NCBI GenBank assembly: GCA_003517725.1 | Contig: DOZZ01000256.1 | Span: forward strand, 1-12,655 | Direction: 5' to 3' | Length of the DNA stretch: 12,655 nt | Source of the DNA: Bryobacterales bacterium | Lineage (GTDB): Bacteria > Acidobacteriota > Terriglobia > Bryobacterales > Bryobacteraceae | Shown: positions 1-8,815 of the stretch, in pieces | How positions within the stretch are numbered: position 1 is the stretch's first letter | Layout: each line of letters opens with the position of its first letter | Position numbers and translations under genes: made by a program | Notes under the pieces: model-generated | Databases searched by the model: none | The model's input: the letters and a program-made list of their open reading frames with translations, nothing else | Told to the model about the DNA's origin: nothing

Positions 1-975
1 CCCCCCCCCCCGCCACACCCACAACCGGTCGTCGAGAGTCCGCTATTGCCGCGGCAACTGAAAAAGCAGGCTGCGCGTTCACCGCAATGGTGGTTGGGGC
101 TGGTAGTGGGCGCGGGCATCGTTTTATTCGCGTTAGGGTGGTTGCTAGCAGGGTGGACTCATGGCCGGGAGCCCGGCCACAGCTTAGATCCCGCTCTCAC
201 CGAAGTCTGGGGACCCTGGCTGTCCAGCCCTGATGGCGCGGTTATCTGCTTTAGTAACCCGATGACTGCCGTGGTAAAGCAGTTTTCGACCCGATTGCCG
301 GCCGGGTCACAGCCGCCTCGCTTGGCCGTGACAGCCGAGCAGGATCAGAAATTCCGGAAAGCCCTCAATCTGCCTCCAGGCGGATTTCTGTATTTATCTC
401 CGGCAATCTCCCAATCCAAAACAGGCGAGGCTCTGGGGGGCATCGCAATGGCCACCTTCTTCACGAAGCTCGGTGTCCCCGTGCATGCCACTCAGAGCCG
501 CTTTCTCAGTTGGGAAGATTTTCGAACTCACAACCTGATTCTTCTCGGCCACGATGAAGCCAACCGTTGGCTCGATCCTATCCTAAGTAAGCTCCCGATC
601 CGGCTGGCTGTGACCGAAGGCGATCACCCCCGCCGCATCGTGAACATGAATCCTGAAAAGGGCCAAGCCAGCGAGTACCGTCTTTCGTACACGGCCAGCA
701 AGGATCAACCGTCGCAGGATTACGGCCTGGTGTCGATGATCGGAGGAACCGATGGCCGGCATCAGCTGCTGCTGATCAATGGACTGAATACCGAAGGAAC
801 TGAGGCGGCCATGGAATATCTGACGGACCCCGCGAGCTTGCAAAATGTGTTTTCCTCGCTGCGCCGGACCGCGCCCAAACACACTGGCCGGTGGCAGTTC
901 CAACTGGTCCTTCGGACGGAAGTTCGCGACAAGGTTCCCACGCGTGCCGACCTGATCGTCGTAAAAGTGTTGTGA
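1..975 (+). CDS. Single-span membrane protein with Pro-rich linker, possibly a wHTH sensor-type regulator (5' partial)
   Basis: The reading frame is open to the left edge. Before the TTG at 46 it encodes a proline-rich stretch (PPPPPHPQPV...), so that TTG is probably an internal Leu and the true start lies outside the window. Counting from the TTG, basic residues (KK, R) precede one hydrophobic helix at about residues 15-37, giving a cytoplasmic N-terminus. About 270 residues follow outside the membrane. This outer domain has a phrase like 'NLILLGHDEANRWL', an alternating 'YGLVSMIGG' / 'HQLLLINGLNTEGTEAAMEYL' block, and ends in a beta-rich 'RADLIVVKVL'. From memory, acidobacterial proteins with this type of outer domain often carry an N-terminal winged-helix DNA-binding domain, which would make this a ToxR/CadC-like regulator. 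That part is not visible here, so the role is inference. It converges on the gene ending at 984, with 8 bases between stops. Confidence 0.8.
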   Translation, partial: PPPPPHPQPVVESPLLPRQLKKQAARSPQWWLGLVVGAGIVLFALGWLLAGWTHGREPGHSLDPALTEVWGPWLSSPDGAVICFSNPMTAVVKQFSTRLPAGSQPPRLAVTAEQDQKFRKALNLPPGGFLYLSPAISQSKTGEALGGIAMATFFTKLGVPVHATQSRFLSWEDFRTHNLILLGHDEANRWLDPILSKLPIRLAVTEGDHPRRIVNMNPEKGQASEYRLSYTASKDQPSQDYGLVSMIGGTDGRHQLLLINGLNTEGTEAAMEYLTDPASLQNVFSSLRRTAPKHTGRWQFQLVLRTEVRDKVPTRADLIVVKVL

Positions 976-983
976 TGCCTGAT

Positions 984-3092
984 CTATGCGATCGTTAACG
1001 CTGCGATCTCGTAATCCCGGACTTCGGGAACCAGAAACTCAACCGTATTGCCCGACGCCCGGTGCTGGAGCACCTTGCCAGACCGAAGCGCGCGCACTTC
1101 CTTCATGGCGCCGGCGTGTGGAAGCCGGATGCGGACGCGCTGTCCGCCAATGGGGTAGGTATCGCGGAACCAGCCCCGCAGCATATTCGGGTTGGTGTAA
1201 TTCAGCAGGTGTATGGCATAACCCGGGTCTGTCTTCCAGGCGAAGATTTCGACCATGCCATCACCCTGGACGGTCACCGGTTGGCGCTCCTTCAGCAGCC
1301 AGTTGATGGTATTGCGGAGCAGCAGGCTCAAATCACCGTTATCCGAACGCCAGAAGCTGCGATCCACGTCCCCCGGGAACCAAGCTAGGCGGCTGGCACC
1401 CCGTTCACGCAGGATCACAGCGGGCTCGGCGGTGCGTGGCGTTTTCGTGTAGACCATCTCGGGAGGAAAGGCGGGATAGGGCGGCACCACGCTCAGCACC
1501 AGCCCGGCATCCGATGTCACCGGCAGCCGGTATTCGGCTCCGGGGAGCACCTTGGTTCCATCTAAGCCCTGTAGAATCGCATGCGGTGACTCGATACGCG
1601 CATAGTATGAGTTTCCGTTCGGGCCTTGCACGTCGCCGGTGACTTCAAACCCGAACAGATCCGCCAGCCCGGGGCGAGCGCGCTTCACCCCCCATTCTGT
1701 GTACCGGCTGGTTTCAAACGTGCCCAGGAGTGAACCGCCCGAGGTAACATATTGGCGAAGCGCGCTGCACTGCGCATCGCTGAGGGTCGCCACGTTCGGC
1801 AAAAGCAGCGCTGCATACTTTTTGAGAGTGGCAGGCGTGAGATCGTTTTCGTGAACGAAATCGAACAGGAAGCGGCCCTCGAGCAACGCATAATACAGCC
1901 CTTGTAGAAACTCCGTGGTGTCACTGCCCCCCGGCGCATTGTAGAAGCCATTGGTGCGTTCTGAAAACACCACGCCAATATTAGCCACTGATTCGTTGTT
2001 CACAAAGTGAGTCTGATTGGCCGCGATCCATTGGAAAAACTCGCGGCCGGTCTTCTCCCAACGATGATCCTCCGGCGCGCCTCCCAGCCAGTGATACCAG
2101 GGCACCATGCCGCTGGCGGTAGTTTGGGCCATCCACATCGTCGCCTCCTGCGGAGACTTGGAGGTGTGGCGCCACAGCGGATGCGAGTTGGAATAGGAGC
2201 CGGTGACATTGGTTATGGTGCGGCCTTTCATCACCGATTGCGCGACGCGGCCCTGCTGCGCGCAATCCCAAATGGGAGTGTTTCCACTTCGGCCCTGGTG
2301 ATCGGCGTTAAACCAACCCGCGACCCCTGCGATCTTCCGCACATCCGTTACAGCCCTGATTCCCCCGCCCAGATTGCCAACGTAGACGCTATCCCATTTC
2401 TTCTGCTTGGCCGTGCTGTCCCAGAGTTTCCAAATCTCCAGAACGCGATCCAGGTGGTGCTGGTAATATTCCGGGCTCCTTGCGTCCCCATAACCGCGGC
2501 ACTCGCTACAGTGGCAGACTGGCGCCCGCCCGGTGCCAGGCCAGCCGTTGGTGAAAAATCCGTCCACGTCGTACATGGAGTTGATCTCCCGGATGATGGC
2601 GGGCATTTGTTCCGTGAAGTACGGGGAATACATACACGTCTTGTAGAGCCAGGGCGATTCGTTGTGACGGACGGGTTCGCCGTTTTCGAGGCGTTCGAAC
2701 CATTCAGGGTGCGCCTTAAACGCCTCCTCGTAGGCATAATTGCAATCCAAGCGTGCCACCACGCGGATTCCGCGCTGCTTGGCCGCCTTGGTGAAATCGC
2801 CAAACAGATCGTGCGAACCGAGATAAGCGCTCTTGTGGTGGTATAAGATTTTCGTCGGGTAGAACGCCATGATGCCGCCCCCGCTCAGAAGCACAGCATC
2901 CAGTTTCAAGCTGGCCCAGTAATCCACCCACCAGGCGATGTCGAGCACCTCTGGATCGCGCTCATTGAAATTGGTTTGCCCGCAACGCCGCATGGTCTCA
3001 TACCACGGCTTGCCGTGCTCCGAGGGCTGCGCGCCCAACAGACCAGGCTTGAGCAGTGCGCCTGTAGTGATCAGAAAATCTCTGCGATTCAT
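984..3092 (-). CDS. Tat-exported glycoside-hydrolase-like protein with beta-galactosidase trimerisation-like domain
   Basis: The 702-residue product starts with a twin-arginine signal (RRDFL at 3-7, hydrophobic run, 'GAQ' at 20-22), so it is exported folded. Residues 25-370 look like a (beta/alpha)8 glycosidase fold of the GHL6 'hypothetical glycosyl hydrolase' type: 'DAVLLSGGG' (65-73), 'GIRVVARLDCNYAYEEAF' (108-125), the Asp-rich strand 'YDVDGFFTNGW' (174-184) and a Cys cluster C193-x-C195-x2-C198 after it. Residues 370-490 resemble the amidotransferase-like trimerisation domain of family 42 beta-galactosidases ('YAALLLPNVATLSDAQCSAL'). A beta-rich C-terminal region follows. The substrate cannot be read from the sequence. 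The ATG at 3092 is preceded only by a weak GAG purine stretch. The gene sits 6 bases after the TonB-dependent transporter stop, so the two are probably co-transcribed and act on the same glycan. The family call is from memory of motifs, not a search. Confidence 0.85.
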   Translation of the reverse strand: MNRRDFLITTGALLKPGLLGAQPSEHGKPWYETMRRCGQTNFNERDPEVLDIAWWVDYWASLKLDAVLLSGGGIMAFYPTKILYHHKSAYLGSHDLFGDFTKAAKQRGIRVVARLDCNYAYEEAFKAHPEWFERLENGEPVRHNESPWLYKTCMYSPYFTEQMPAIIREINSMYDVDGFFTNGWPGTGRAPVCHCSECRGYGDARSPEYYQHHLDRVLEIWKLWDSTAKQKKWDSVYVGNLGGGIRAVTDVRKIAGVAGWFNADHQGRSGNTPIWDCAQQGRVAQSVMKGRTITNVTGSYSNSHPLWRHTSKSPQEATMWMAQTTASGMVPWYHWLGGAPEDHRWEKTGREFFQWIAANQTHFVNNESVANIGVVFSERTNGFYNAPGGSDTTEFLQGLYYALLEGRFLFDFVHENDLTPATLKKYAALLLPNVATLSDAQCSALRQYVTSGGSLLGTFETSRYTEWGVKRARPGLADLFGFEVTGDVQGPNGNSYYARIESPHAILQGLDGTKVLPGAEYRLPVTSDAGLVLSVVPPYPAFPPEMVYTKTPRTAEPAVILRERGASRLAWFPGDVDRSFWRSDNGDLSLLLRNTINWLLKERQPVTVQGDGMVEIFAWKTDPGYAIHLLNYTNPNMLRGWFRDTYPIGGQRVRIRLPHAGAMKEVRALRSGKVLQHRASGNTVEFLVPEVRDYEIAALTIA

Positions 3093-3098
3093 TTTTTC

Positions 3099-6000
3099 TC
3101 AGAAAATGTACTTGAGTGCAATCTGCAGTACCCGATTACCGCCCTTGCTGGTCACAAGACCGAAGGAGCCGCTGGTCGGGTCGGCGTTTGCCGCGCTCCA
3201 GTTGGGGTGATTGAACAGATTGAAGATTTCCCAGCGGATCTGCAGAAGCTGGGATTCAAAAGTCGGGAAATTCTTGCGTACCCCCACGTCGGCGTTCCAA
3301 AATCTCGGATTGCGCAAAGAATTTCGCCGTTGCACGGCAAATGTTCCCGCCGCTGGTTGCGCGAAGGCATTCTTGTTGAACCAGACTGCGGAATTTGTGA
3401 AGGCGGTTGGCTCCACGTTTGGATCGCCCACCAAATTCCAGAACTGGTTGCCGCTGCCCGCGCCTACCCCCGCATAATCGACGTTCTTGCGCACGGAGAA
3501 GGGAGTTCCCGATTGTGCCTGGAAAACCCCTGACACTTCCCAATTCCCCAGATAGCGGCGCTCCCAGCTTGCGCTGCCTTTGAACGGGAGCTCGTAAATA
3601 CTGTTCAGGATCAGCACTTGCGTGCGATCGAAGTCTGAAAGACCGTAGTAGTTCCGGTCATCGTACGAGTTTGGCAGGACATCCGTCAAGGAAGACGAGT
3701 TATCGGTGGAACGCGAGAGGGTGTAGGCGAGACCGAATTGCAGACCCGTGGCAAAGCGCCTTTCAACGCTCATCTGCAGGCCATTGTAGATGGAACTTCC
3801 GGAGTTCTCCGCTAAGCCGAGAATTCCCAGGCCTAGATAGGGGCGTAGCGCATTCACATTGATACCCGGGTGGGCCTGAACGGTGCCCGGAAGCAGCTGG
3901 TTGATGTTCCGCTTGCGCTGATTGTGAATCCCGCGGCGGCCTACGTAGCCGATTTCGACGGTGGTTCCCCAGCCCACTTCACGCTGGAAGGTAGTATTCC
4001 AGTTCCAGGCAACCGGGATCTTGAATACAGGGTCCTGGCTGGTCAGCGTGAACGGGAACAGCCGGGGAGTCGCGCCGTTCGGAGCGTCGGCGCTGCCGTT
4101 GATCACGGTCTGTTGCGGCTGAAACGGCGCGTTACCCCCCAGCGCGGTATCGCGATTGATGGCGGTGCGGTTAGCGAACATGCCTATACCGGCCCGCAGT
4201 GCGGTCTTCGGCGTTAGCGCATAGGCCACGCCGACGCGCGGCTGGAACACCATTAAGTGTGTTTGGGCGAGACCCTCCGGAAGGCAATGATACAGGCGAT
4301 CAAATTGGCCCGTATGCAGAATCGGGAAGCGATGGCCCTCCTCGCTCGGCACTTTGCAGCCTGGCAGCACAATGCCGTCGTACTGATCGCCGCGGACGAT
4401 GAACCCGCCCTTGGGATCAACTACAGGCGCGTTCGCGGGATCGTAAAACTGCGGCAGAAACTCCGCCAGACTGCCCCACCGGCTGTGCCAGGGCGGCCAT
4501 ATGGAGTGGCGCACGCCATACTCAATCGTCAGCTTGCGGCTTGCTTTCCAGCTATCTTGCGCGAACCAGTCGAACGAGGTCGCCACCCAGGGCGTAATCG
4601 GCTTCCCCCCGAGTTCGGAGTAATCGTTGAATAGACCCAGCAAAGCATTTCCGATACCCGCGCCTGTGAAACTCCCATCCAGAAACCTAAACGATCCATT
4701 CTCGTTGATGGTTGCCGGAGCCGACGCGGTCGTGAACTGGATGTGATCGTTTTGGCCCGAGTGTTCGATAAAGACGCCGAACTTCAACGTGTGGTTGCCC
4801 AGGATCTTCGTCGTGTTGTTTGCCCAGGCATACACGAAGCCGGACCACGATCCCGGATAAGGGCTGTTGGTTGTCGTTGTAAATCCGCTCACCGCTAGGC
4901 TCGGAAGCTTCTCATTGAAGATCTTTGTGCCTGGGAAAATATACGGATAATCGATGCCGTAGGTGCTGCGCTTGCAGAGCGCTCCGCAGCCCGGGTCGAT
5001 GGCGATGTCGCCCAAGCCGTCGGAGCTTGCCGAGAACGTGAATTCATTGATCAGAGATGGCGAAAGCGTGCTCGTGAGACTGAGGGCAGCCGTGCGATTC
5101 GGCCTTGACCATAGGGCTTGCGAGAGGCCGAACGTGCTGCCCTCGCCGGGCGAATCGAAGCGCCAGGGGATATGTGTTCCGCGGAAAGTCACGTGCTCGT
5201 TGTCGTTAATCATGTAGTCGACTTTTATCGTGTCTTTGCGGGTGTTCGAATAGTGGGGGAACGTGCCGATCCAGTTGCTGGTGCCCTGCTGGAAGCCGGG
5301 CACCGGTAGCGGAAAACTGTTAAGCAACGCCTGTCCGTTGTGACTGATTCGATTGGCGGGCATCACGTTGTTCGGGAATGGTTTGCCAGTCTCGGGATCG
5401 TTGATGACAACCTTTTTCTTAAAAAACGGATTTGCGGGGTCGAGCAACTCGCTTAAATCGCCCCTACGCATGGCCAACGTGGGGACGGTACCGGTATGAG
5501 TTTGGCCTTCCCGCCGCCTGATCCACTCTTCGGCGTAAAAAAAGAACAGCTTGTTGCGATCGCGGTTGAAGACTTTCGGGATGAAAACGGGGCCACCCAC
5601 GTCGAAGCCGAAATCGTTGAATCGAAACGGATCTGGCCCCCGGAACTGCTTGGGGTCCGGACTGTGATTGCGCGTCCAGGTATTCGCGTCCAGCGCTGAG
5701 TTGCGGAAATTCTCGACCAGATCGCCGTGAAAGTTGCGCGAGCCGCTCTTGGTGACAAATCGGATCTGGCCTCCCGAGGAGCGGCCATATTCGGCGTTGT
5801 AATCGGCCGTCAGGATTTGCACCTCTTGAATCGTGTCGACGTCCTGCGCGCCCAGCATTGAGCCCGAGGAGCGTGTGCGGGTCGCGACCGCCCCATCCAC
5901 TGCCACCACGTACTCGTCGGCGCGGCTGCCATTGATGCTGAAGCCGCCGTTGGTGACGCTATCGGGATCAAAAGTGCCGATCGAGCCGCCCGCCACCCCT

Positions 6001-6476
6001 GGCTTGAGGAGCGCGAGAAAGATCGGGTTCCGGCCGTTCAACGTCATGCTCTCGATTTGCTTGGTCTCAACCACGCGTCCTACTTGGGCGCTTTCGGTCT
6101 GGACTTGCGCAGTGGAGGCTTTCACCTCGACCGAATCGGAAACGGCCCCCACGGTCATGGTTAGATCGACATTGACCTTGCCGGCGGAATCGAGCGAGAT
6201 GCCCGTTTGCAGCGTAGTTTTGAAGCCCGCCACCTCGGCGGAGACGGTGTATTTGCCGACCGGTAGAGTGGGAAATACGAAGTAGCCACTCGAGTTGGTG
6301 GCGGTCGACCGCTGATCTTTGTTCCCCTCGTTGGTGACCGTCACCTTTGCGTCAGCAATGACGGAAAGGGAGGTATCTCGAACGTATCCGGAAATCTGGC
6401 CGGAATCGAATTGGGCTTGCAAACAAGCAAGGCTCAGCCCGGCAGCCATCATCAGGGCGAACAAGCGACGAAGCAT
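3099..6476 (-). CDS. Oar-like TonB-dependent outer-membrane transporter with carboxypeptidase-regulatory-like domain
   Basis: Numbering starts at the ATG at 6476 (1125 residues). A signal peptide covers about 1-21 ('LFALMMAAGLSLACLQAQ'). An Ig-like carboxypeptidase-regulatory domain (about 25-105) follows, with the typical 'GQISGYVRDTSLSVIADAKV' opening and 'GYFVFPTLPVGKYTV'. A plug domain spans about 120-260 ('LNGRNPIFLALLKPGV'), and the rest is a large beta-barrel. The chain ends in 'ALKYIF', whose terminal aromatic residue is the expected signal for barrel assembly. Such proteins import large substrates across the outer membrane using TonB energy. No SusD-like partner is present, which is usual for acidobacterial members. 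The frame also opens at a TTG at 6491, but GGAGGG lies 7 bases before the ATG at 6476, and that TTG overlaps the ribosome site, so the ATG is chosen. It is the first gene of a probable two-gene operon with the exported glycosidase-like protein. Confidence 0.93.
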   Translation of the reverse strand: MLRRLFALMMAAGLSLACLQAQFDSGQISGYVRDTSLSVIADAKVTVTNEGNKDQRSTATNSSGYFVFPTLPVGKYTVSAEVAGFKTTLQTGISLDSAGKVNVDLTMTVGAVSDSVEVKASTAQVQTESAQVGRVVETKQIESMTLNGRNPIFLALLKPGVAGGSIGTFDPDSVTNGGFSINGSRADEYVVAVDGAVATRTRSSGSMLGAQDVDTIQEVQILTADYNAEYGRSSGGQIRFVTKSGSRNFHGDLVENFRNSALDANTWTRNHSPDPKQFRGPDPFRFNDFGFDVGGPVFIPKVFNRDRNKLFFFYAEEWIRRREGQTHTGTVPTLAMRRGDLSELLDPANPFFKKKVVINDPETGKPFPNNVMPANRISHNGQALLNSFPLPVPGFQQGTSNWIGTFPHYSNTRKDTIKVDYMINDNEHVTFRGTHIPWRFDSPGEGSTFGLSQALWSRPNRTAALSLTSTLSPSLINEFTFSASSDGLGDIAIDPGCGALCKRSTYGIDYPYIFPGTKIFNEKLPSLAVSGFTTTTNSPYPGSWSGFVYAWANNTTKILGNHTLKFGVFIEHSGQNDHIQFTTASAPATINENGSFRFLDGSFTGAGIGNALLGLFNDYSELGGKPITPWVATSFDWFAQDSWKASRKLTIEYGVRHSIWPPWHSRWGSLAEFLPQFYDPANAPVVDPKGGFIVRGDQYDGIVLPGCKVPSEEGHRFPILHTGQFDRLYHCLPEGLAQTHLMVFQPRVGVAYALTPKTALRAGIGMFANRTAINRDTALGGNAPFQPQQTVINGSADAPNGATPRLFPFTLTSQDPVFKIPVAWNWNTTFQREVGWGTTVEIGYVGRRGIHNQRKRNINQLLPGTVQAHPGINVNALRPYLGLGILGLAENSGSSIYNGLQMSVERRFATGLQFGLAYTLSRSTDNSSSLTDVLPNSYDDRNYYGLSDFDRTQVLILNSIYELPFKGSASWERRYLGNWEVSGVFQAQSGTPFSVRKNVDYAGVGAGSGNQFWNLVGDPNVEPTAFTNSAVWFNKNAFAQPAAGTFAVQRRNSLRNPRFWNADVGVRKNFPTFESQLLQIRWEIFNLFNHPNWSAANADPTSGSFGLVTSKGGNRVLQIALKYIF

Positions 6477-6483
6477 TTCAGTT

Positions 6484-6489
6484 CCCTCC
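6484..6489 (-). promoter_or_regulatory. Strong ribosome binding site fixing the transporter start
   Basis: Read on the minus strand, GGAGGG is followed by 7 bases and then ATG at 6476. This near-perfect Shine-Dalgarno rules against the TTG five codons upstream (6491), whose own codons contain the ribosome site. Confidence 0.85.
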
Positions 6490-6597
6490 AAAGCGATCTT
6501 CAGCGGTATGCGCCATCGGCAGGAACACCGCCCATGGATCGGCTACCGGAAAAAGCGATTTCTAGGTGCGGCCAATACGACCTGAAAGTATTCGCTA

Positions 6598-6626
6598 AAT
6601 CTATCCCAGGGTGCCTGGTGCAGCAA
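6598..6626 (-). promoter_or_regulatory. Candidate sigma-70-type promoter of the transporter operon
   Basis: On the minus strand TTGCTG (6626-6621) is followed after 17 bases by TAGATT (6603-6598), matching 3/6 and 4/6 of the consensus hexamers. The spacer holds a perfect inverted repeat CCAGG-CAC-CCTGG (6606-6618). Transcription would start near 6590 and give a leader of about 115 bases before the ATG at 6476. The match is moderate and made by eye. Confidence 0.35.
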
Positions 6627-6632
6627 TGTTCC

Positions 6633-6653
6633 GAACGGTTCTGAACGGTTCAG
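6633..6653. repeat. Tandem pseudo-palindromes, possible operator for the transporter operon
   Basis: Two adjacent inverted repeats share the core GAAC-G-GTTC. The first is at 6633-6641. The second is extended to CTGAAC-G-GTTCAG at 6641-6653. Their centres (6637 and 6647) are 10 bases apart, so both would face the same side of the helix. They lie just upstream of the candidate -35 at 6626, where an activator or repressor of the transporter genes could bind. The regulator is unknown. Confidence 0.5.
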
Positions 6654-6669
6654 GGCGGAGTGGGGATCT

Positions 6670-6708
6670 CAGAGTTCACCAGGACAGAAGTTTGGTCCTG
6701 TTACTCTG
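6670..6708 (-). terminator. Interrupted hairpin at the end of the quinoprotein dehydrogenase gene, possible terminator
   Basis: An outer 6-bp stem (CAGAGT 6670-6675 with ACTCTG 6703-6708) encloses an inner 6-bp stem (CAGGAC 6680-6685 with GTCCTG 6695-6700) and a 9-base loop. The structure includes the TAA stop of the dehydrogenase (6701-6703). No T-run follows on the minus strand, so it may be a processing or stability hairpin, or a weak intrinsic terminator, separating this unit from the transporter operon. Confidence 0.45.
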
Positions 6709-8815
6709 GCGGCAGGGCGAAGGCTGTGTAACTGCCTCCGCTCTTTTCGCCGCCCTTGCCCCCGCCGGCGGCGATTACCACATATTCGCGCCCGTTTACC
6801 TGGTAGACCGAGGGTGTCGCGTTGCCCGAGGCCGGCAGCGTAGTTTCCCAGAGCAGCTTGCCGGTGGACTTGTCGAAGGCGTGCAGCTTGTGATCATGGT
6901 TGGTGGCCGCAATGAAGAGCAGGCCGCCGGCCGTGACTACGCCGCCGCCGTAGTTTTCCGAGCCGGTGTCGTGCAGGCCTTTGGCAGCCAGTTCCGGATA
7001 CTCGCCGAAGGGAATCTTCCAGCTGTATTTTCCGCTGTTCAGGTCGATCGCGTTTAAGGTTCCCCACGGCGGCGCGATCGCGGGGTAGCCGTCGGGGTCA
7101 AGCCAGCGATTGTACCCGTCGATGCCGTACTTCAACAGCGGCGAGCTGGTGGGCCGGCGCTCCACGCCTTCTACCGGGACGTCCTTGCCCGTGATGATGT
7201 AGTCGGCCATCGCGTCCACCACGCTCTTCCCCAACTGGCCGAAGCCGGGCATGCGTCCGCCGCCGTGTTCCACCATGCCGAGGATTTGTTCGCGCGGCAT
7301 TTTGGCGCCGATGTCCACTAGCGACGGAAACTCGGGCGGGCTGCCTTTACGGTCCAGCCGGTGACAACCGCTGCAGTTCTGGCGGTAGAGGCCCGCGGCG
7401 CTGATCGGCGCTCCGGCGACTACGCGCGGCACCAGCCGCAGGATCCACGCCATTTCGTTCGAGTTCACATAGAACAGACCCGTTTCCGGGTCCCATGCCG
7501 CGCCGCCCCATTCGCCGCCACCGTCGAAGCCCGGAAAAACCACCGTTCCCTGAAAGCTGGGCGGCGTGAACTGTGGGCCGATGCGCAGTTTGTGGAACTG
7601 CTCCACCGCCGCCGCGTGCGCCTGGGGCGTGCGGTTGGTGAGCATGTCGAGCGTAACTTGTTGGCGCGCGAACGGCGGCGGCTCCGTCGGCAACACCTGT
7701 TTAGCGGCGGTCTTTTCGCCATCGACGTCGGTGGCCGGAGCGTCGAATTCGCGATATGGCACCAGCGGCTTGCCGTTGTCGCGTTCGAACAGCCAGATGA
7801 AGCCGTTCTTGGTGATCTGCGCGACGGCGTCGATATCGCGGCCGTCGCGCTTTACTTGCACCAGGGTGGGCGCGGAGGGCAGGTCGCGGTCCCAAAGATC
7901 GTGATGGACGAACTGGAAATGCCAGACGCGTTCGCCCGTGGAGGCATTCAGGGCGATCAGGCAGTTCGCGAACAGGTTGTCTCCCAACCGGTTGGCTCCG
8001 TAGAAGTCGAACGACGCGGAGCCCGTGGGCGCGAAGACCAGCCCGCGCTTTTCGTCCAGCGTGAGACCGGCCCACGAGTTGGCGCCGCCGATTCTTTGCC
8101 AGGCACCCTTGGGCCAGGTTTCGTAGCCAAATTCTCCCGGCGCAGGAATGGTGTGGAACGTCCAGCGCAGCTTGCCTGTGCGCACGTCAAACGCCCGTAT
8201 GTGGCCGGGCGCCGCGGGCAGATCTTCGGCGACGAGAGTTCCCTGAATCAGCAGATCGCGATAGACCACGCCGGGGCTGGTGGCCTGTACGGTCAGGTGC
8301 TGCGCCTGGGGTCCCAGGCCGGTGTGAAGGTCGATGCGGCCCTTTTCGCCGAAGGATTCTTCCGGCTTGCCCGTGGCCGCGTTGAGCGCATAAATGTAAC
8401 TGTCGATGCCGACGAAGATGCGCCGCTCGCTGCCGCTACCCCAATAAACCAGGCCGCGATTGCGCTGCTTCTGTTTGGTTTTCCTGTCCGGATGCGCGTC
8501 GAAGCTCCAGAGCAATTTGCCGGATGCCGCGTCGAGCGCCACCACGCGCAAACGCGGAGTAGTCGCGTACAGAACACCATCGAGCATGACGGGATTGCAC
8601 TCGATCTCGGAGCCCTCGAATTCGTCGTGCGAGTCAAATTGCCAGGCGCGCTGGAGCTTGGCCACATTGTCTCGATTGATCTGGCTCAATGGCGAATAGT
8701 GCATACCGCCGACGCCGCTTGGTACGGGCCAGTCGCCAGAGGCGTCGGCTGCCGAGAGCCAGCATGCCGTGCCCAACAGGAGACAGATCGTCAGAACGTT
8801 GCTTCGAGGCATCAT
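6701..8815 (-). CDS. Secreted PQQ-dependent dehydrogenase (glucose-dehydrogenase-like) with inserted cytochrome c domain
   Basis: This 704-residue quinohaemoprotein would oxidise a sugar or alcohol in the periplasm and pass electrons through PQQ and haem c to the respiratory chain. A signal peptide covers about 1-23 ('[18 protein letters not shown]'). Beta-propeller repeats follow ('[18 protein letters not shown]' 91-108, '[10 protein letters not shown]' 141-150, '[17 protein letters not shown]' 206-222), as does the '[13 protein letters not shown]' motif (304-316) typical of membrane-type glucose dehydrogenases. At about 472-545 the propeller is interrupted by a cytochrome c domain with the haem site CSGCH (481-485) and a probable axial Met in 'GRMPGF' (520-525). 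The last blades then resume ('[16 protein letters not shown]', '[22 protein letters not shown]'). The start overlaps the upstream oxidoreductase stop as ATGA, so translation is probably coupled. A second ATG immediately follows the first. The substrate is not determinable. Confidence 0.92.
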   Translation of the reverse strand: MMPRSNVLTICLLLGTACWLSAADASGDWPVPSGVGGMHYSPLSQINRDNVAKLQRAWQFDSHDEFEGSEIECNPVMLDGVLYATTPRLRVVALDAASGKLLWSFDAHPDRKTKQKQRNRGLVYWGSGSERRIFVGIDSYIYALNAATGKPEESFGEKGRIDLHTGLGPQAQHLTVQATSPGVVYRDLLIQGTLVAEDLPAAPGHIRAFDVRTGKLRWTFHTIPAPGEFGYETWPKGAWQRIGGANSWAGLTLDEKRGLVFAPTGSASFDFYGANRLGDNLFANCLIALNASTGERVWHFQFVHHDLWDRDLPSAPTLVQVKRDGRDIDAVAQITKNGFIWLFERDNGKPLVPYREFDAPATDVDGEKTAAKQVLPTEPPPFARQQVTLDMLTNRTPQAHAAAVEQFHKLRIGPQFTPPSFQGTVVFPGFDGGGEWGGAAWDPETGLFYVNSNEMAWILRLVPRVVAGAPISAAGLYRQNCSGCHRLDRKGSPPEFPSLVDIGAKMPREQILGMVEHGGGRMPGFGQLGKSVVDAMADYIITGKDVPVEGVERRPTSSPLLKYGIDGYNRWLDPDGYPAIAPPWGTLNAIDLNSGKYSWKIPFGEYPELAAKGLHDTGSENYGGGVVTAGGLLFIAATNHDHKLHAFDKSTGKLLWETTLPASGNATPSVYQVNGREYVVIAAGGGKGGEKSGGSYTAFALPPE

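Noticed and set aside
976..1020. Possible terminator between the convergent genes ending at 975 and 984
   Set aside because: GCGATC is repeated directly rather than inverted and there is no stem with a T-run.
2007..2846. A 279-codon plus-strand open frame opposite the exported glycosidase-like gene
   Set aside because: Antisense shadow; composition is that of a reverse-complemented coding sequence and no recognisable motif is present.
5833..6285. A 150-codon plus-strand frame opposite the transporter N-terminal region
   Set aside because: Antisense shadow of the regulatory and plug domains, low complexity Ser/Thr/Pro, no start signals.
6411..7057. Plus-strand frames across the 6477-6700 gap
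   Set aside because: They overlap the ends of two well supported minus-strand genes, have no ribosome sites, and cross the promoter and hairpin elements.
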